Source: Perkinsus marinus ATCC 50983 | Lineage: Eukaryota > Perkinsozoa > Perkinsida > Perkinsidae | Length of the DNA: 64,000 nt | NCBI RefSeq assembly: GCF_000006405.1 | Contig: NW_003215453.1 | Location: 156,631 to 220,630 of the forward strand | Direction: 5' to 3' | In this document: in pieces, positions 61,401 through 64,000 of the stretch | Numbering within the stretch: the stretch's first letter is position 1 | How the letters are laid out: the number at the start of each line of letters is the position of its first letter | The notes under the pieces: model-generated | Databases searched by the model: none | Told to the model about the DNA's origin: nothing | What the model saw: only the letters and a program-made list of their open reading frames with translations | Position numbers and translations under genes: made by a program

Positions 61401-63742
61401 GTAATACCATCTCAGAAGTAACTACAACGAACATTTTCTAGTCATTTTACGTCGATACTTATGCGCTTTTTTTCCAACGTTACTTAATTTTAACGCATAT
61501 TTATACTTTTTTCACATTTTTTAAATTCTTCTCGGGTAGATTTATCCTCAACTGCATCGAATTTCGAGCTACTTTTTCTCGCCAAACATCTCCGGTATAC
61601 TTCTTTTACTCGTACGTCAAATTCTATGAAAATTTTAACCCAATCTTAGTTGACCACCCTCGACGATGCACTCCTGCTTCTGCGAAATATGCGTGAACCA
61701 ATCGCGCTCATTTCACTCCTACATACGATATCATATAATCATACAACATAAGACTTGAAAAATGGTCACTTAAAAATTTGCTGAAATTTTCAATACCTTC
61801 TACAGGAAAAAAAAACAGCGTATATACAACAACAATTCTTCTATACAAAATAACGCGAATCCATTAGAAAATTCAGCGAGGAACGGTATAACTAGAATCT
61901 AGTCATCTCACTTTGATTAGTAGTCTCAATGAAGCTATGCTTAGCCGTTTTCTCGAGTTTCAATAATTGCAACAACTGCATAGGTGTCGGCAGTTTGATA
62001 TCATCCCCTGCTCCAATTCGGCTGAGCTTATCCAATCTACCAAACACGAAAAACCACAATCACCACGGAAATTTTTTATGGAAACAGAATTATACGAACG
62101 AACTCACGACGAGTGAAACATTCACTGATCACAAGCAGTGAAACAAATAAACATGACCTACAGAGAAACGATGTTGTAGTCGCTGAAGCGAAAACATGCT
62201 ACCGCGAAATCGTTCCGATTGGGGATTCCCCAGAGTCGCTCAATCGATGAGATTGGTTTCGTAAAGGGGGAAGAGTCAACGATTAAAATATAAGAGTGAA
62301 AATGAAAAAAAACTGCATTTCTACACATCTTTATTTCCCAAAAAGTTGATCACTGGAGTTTCACTCGTTTTTCGTGAAGTGGCGTAATACTCCATGTGAA
62401 AAACGCGATATTATTCGCGGTGATATGCAGTAGTCGTGAAATATATTTATCACTAGTGTTTTTCATATCACTAGGGCCGCCCGGGAAACTCCAATATAAT
62501 AGTTATAAAATTAATAACTCCATTAATACACATTATAATTAAATATTCATATAATAAAGTATATACGAAACTCCACCGAACAAGACCTACGTCAGAGATT
62601 GCCCGTCAGGGGTTTTATAAAAAGTCAACTGTTGGCCCATCAGCCGTCCTTCCGGACGGTGATAAGTAATGCGAATACACTTCTTAGGGAGGTGAAACAC
62701 AATCTTACCTGACAAAAAATCGCCTCTATAGCTCAGTGGTAGAGCGCTCATCTACTAACCACCAGGTCGTGAGTTCGATCCCAAGGACGTTCATAATTCA
62801 CTGCGAATATTCAACTAGACCCAATCATATCAACACCAACTCAGATTCACTCCACCGTTTTTACTGCACAACTCCGTTTTTCCCCATACTTCGCATAATT
62901 TCACATACACGTAAAACTCCATCAGATATTCCACAACTATGTACCCATTAGCTATCGAACTATATGTTTCATATGCACGCCGTCCCACTAGAGGCTCTCA
63001 TAAATAATTCTATCGATTTTATATTTTCATTCATCCTGAGCAACTCTGTAACTCATCCACTTCGTATCAAGAACTCCGCGTTTTTCACCGAGTATTACGC
63101 CACTTCAATTGAAACGGGTCGTGAGAGTCCATCGAAAATTCCACTTATGTATTCAGAAGCTGTTCGGAGTTTCACCCGTAATATGAAAAACATCTTTCAC
63201 ATTTCAATTTGCGAAAAATGCATCTGAGCAGCGAATATTACACATCGCGTTTTTCACATGGAGTACAACGCTACTTCACGTAAAACGGGTAAAACTCCAA
63301 CCAACATCGCCCCGCGATAATAAAACCCGACTTTCTTACTGCACAACTCTGTAATTCCACACGTTTTTTCATTCACCACATATTCAGGAGCTCGATACTT
63401 GTGTGAAATCCTCGTCATCGGTACATTTCCAATACTCTCTAAAAACCGTTCCATCGCTAACCAACTCACCATTAACGTACTCACCAATCGGCAAACTCGG
63501 TAGACTTCTGCCCACCACACTTCCCATCAGTTCACGGTCTAATTTCACTGAGTGATACTCCAACATATCATCGCGATCGATGAAATACTCCTATGAGGAA
63601 AAAAAATAATATTTTTTCTCCCGGAAAAAAATTTCACTTTAATTTTTTCCCCAATTTTCTCAACAGTTCGTTCCAATCTATCTGCCCTTCCCTCGTGATA
63701 GTACTCCATAATTCTCACGCGCTCATCTATGTCGACCAAAAC
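58457..63742 (-). CDS. DRC7/CCDC135-like axonemal protein (partial, 5' end outside window)
   Basis: Exons on the minus strand: 63638-63742 (VLVDIDERVRIMEYYHEGRA, DRLERTVEKI), 63399-63590 (EYFIDRDDMLEYHSVKLDRE), 61912-62036 (LDKLSRIGAGDDIKLPTPMQ), 61198-61302, 60490-60606 (VLMKNVYDYARGALAEVTPL), 60123-60202, 60007-60079 (DFRKRLLDRAAVIQKRLEEE), 59438-59547 (EALKKRRAQIQRRGGPEIQQ) and 58457-58641 (RIQILEQRLARHEIQAIKKF). The repeated sense of '[F/Y]..GR.D.L..R' and '[Y]F..RDDMLEY' is typical of dynein regulatory complex subunit 7, which holds the nexin link in flagella; the rest is coiled coil. Phases between several exons were checked only locally, intermediate exons may be missing, and neither end is found. 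Introns hold F1 copies, a tRNA-like piece and a 24-bp tandem repeat. Confidence 0.5.
59885..59994. repeat. 24-bp tandem repeat, about 4.5 copies
   Basis: Unit ACCACAATAACGACTACTGCTCAA in an intron of the DRC7-like gene. Copies are almost identical, indicating recent expansion. Confidence 0.92.
60650..60870 (+). repeat. Composite of two F1 copies, same arrangement as at 30562
   Basis: F1 copy 60650-60764, spacer TTATTAATATTTTATATAGC ...ACTAGTAGTCTAT, short F1 copy 60824-60870. The spacer differs from that at 30681-30739 by only a few bases. Confidence 0.85.
62354..62493 (+). repeat. F1 copy in the large intron of the DRC7-like gene
   Basis: TGGAGTTTCACTCGTTTTTC to GGGCCGCCCGGGAAACTCCA, full length. 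Confidence 0.85.
62722..62794 (+). pseudogene. tRNA-like sequence within an intron (opposite strand)
   Basis: GCCTCTATAGCTCAGTGGTA GAGCGC is a very good 5' tRNA half; CCAGGTCGTGAGTTCGATCC CAAGGACG is T-arm-like. The anticodon stem (CTCAT / CCACC) and the acceptor (GCCTCTA / GGACGTT) do not pair, so it is probably dead. The loop reads CTACTAA. Confidence 0.65.
63162..63299 (-). repeat. F1 copy, with a second partial at 63061-63132
   Basis: CGGAGTTTCACCCGTAATAT to GGGTAAAACTCCA. The partial upstream copy has GCGTTTTTCACCGAGTATTA and ends GGTCGTGAGAGTCCA. Confidence 0.75.
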
Positions 63743-63763
63743 CTGTGAAAATAATATCAGTCG

Positions 63764-63882
63764 AGTTACACGGGCGGCCGTGATATGGAAAAAACATATT
63801 TCACGACTACTGCATATCGCCGCGAATAATACCGCGTTTTCACGGAATATTACGCCACTTCACGTAAAATGGGTGAAACTCT
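63764..63882 (-). repeat. F1 copy joined to an F2 array
   Basis: CGAGTTACACGGGCGGCCGT to GGGTGAAACTCTA, directly followed by AGTGTTGGAGTAG of F2. Confidence 0.8.
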
Positions 63883-64000
63883 AGTGTTGGAGTAGAAAAA
63901 TATGTAATCGCTTTCCTCAGCTGAGCTCAGGAGTTTCCTATACAGTGTTGGAGTAGGAATATATGTATTTGCTTTCCTCAGCTGAGCTCAGGAGTTTCCT
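63883..64000 (-). repeat. F2-tail tandem array running off the window
   Basis: Two units of AGTGTTGGAGTAGnAATATA TGTAnTnGCTTTCCTCAGCT GAGCTCAGGAGTTTCCT; the array continues past the end. Confidence 0.85.

Noticed and set aside
62722-62794. Functional tRNA
   Set aside because: The 5' half is excellent but the anticodon and acceptor stems do not pair.

Overview
The window is nuclear DNA of a unicellular eukaryote, not a prokaryote. Most genes are split into many short exons by GT-AG introns, some only 43-76 nt long. Nuclear tRNA genes (Trp, Pro, His) lie scattered between genes, and there is a LINE-type retroelement, microsatellites and many short inverted-repeat elements. Gene content (IscU with a mitochondrial leader, a pepsin-like aspartic protease, small secreted cysteine-rich peptides, a likely flagellar DRC7-like protein, ADP-ribosylglycohydrolase, Mei2-like and KH RNA-binding proteins) fits a flagellated alveolate-like protist; Perkinsus is my best guess, but that is inference.

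Layout. 1-5.7 kb: poorly resolved exons on the + strand. 5.77 kb: tRNA-Trp. 6.7-8.8 kb: tail-anchored membrane protein. 9.3-9.5 kb: broken tRNA-His pieces. 10-13.6 kb: two intronless minus-strand genes (secreted protein; aspartic protease). 14.6 kb: tRNA-Pro. 15.4-17.7 kb: ADP-ribosylglycohydrolase (minus). 18-18.9 kb: unidentified minus-strand exons. 19.3-19.7 kb: minisatellite. 20.7-23.4 kb: KH-domain (vigilin-like) gene. 25.8-27.7 kb: Mei2-like RRM gene. 28.4-36.5 kb: SANT-domain gene inflated by repeats. 37.2 kb: tRNA-His. 37.9 and 47.9 kb: two tiny secreted cysteine-rich peptides. 38.7-39.8 kb: probable pseudogene. 40.8-43.1 kb (minus) and 43.2-46.0 kb (+): divergently transcribed IscU and a multi-pass membrane protein. 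50.4-53.1 kb: decayed LINE. 57.2-57.6 kb: GNAT acetyltransferase 3' exons. 58.5-63.7 kb: DRC7-like gene (minus), 5' end outside the window.

The striking feature is intron content. At least four sequence families recur as whole introns or inside introns of unrelated genes: (1) tRNA-derived introns, in which a tRNA or 3' tRNA half, in either orientation, is nearly the whole intron and its trailing oligo-T forms the pyrimidine tract; (2) F1, a 115-140 bp element with TGGAGTTTCAC / GTGAAACTCCA termini; (3) F2, an AGTGT(T)GGAAnATAT-ended element carrying the palindrome CCTCAGCTGAGCTCAGG and able to supply splice sites; (4) F3, a short intron family with the core GACCTnnTTTGAATCTT...CAACCTT. Together these look like active or recently active introner colonisation, with the tRNA-derived class the most unusual.

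Splice sites were placed by eye from reading-frame continuity and GT/AG; well-conserved genes (IscU, KH, Mei2-like, ADP-ribosylglycohydrolase core, SANT gene) are solid, others are marked tentative.
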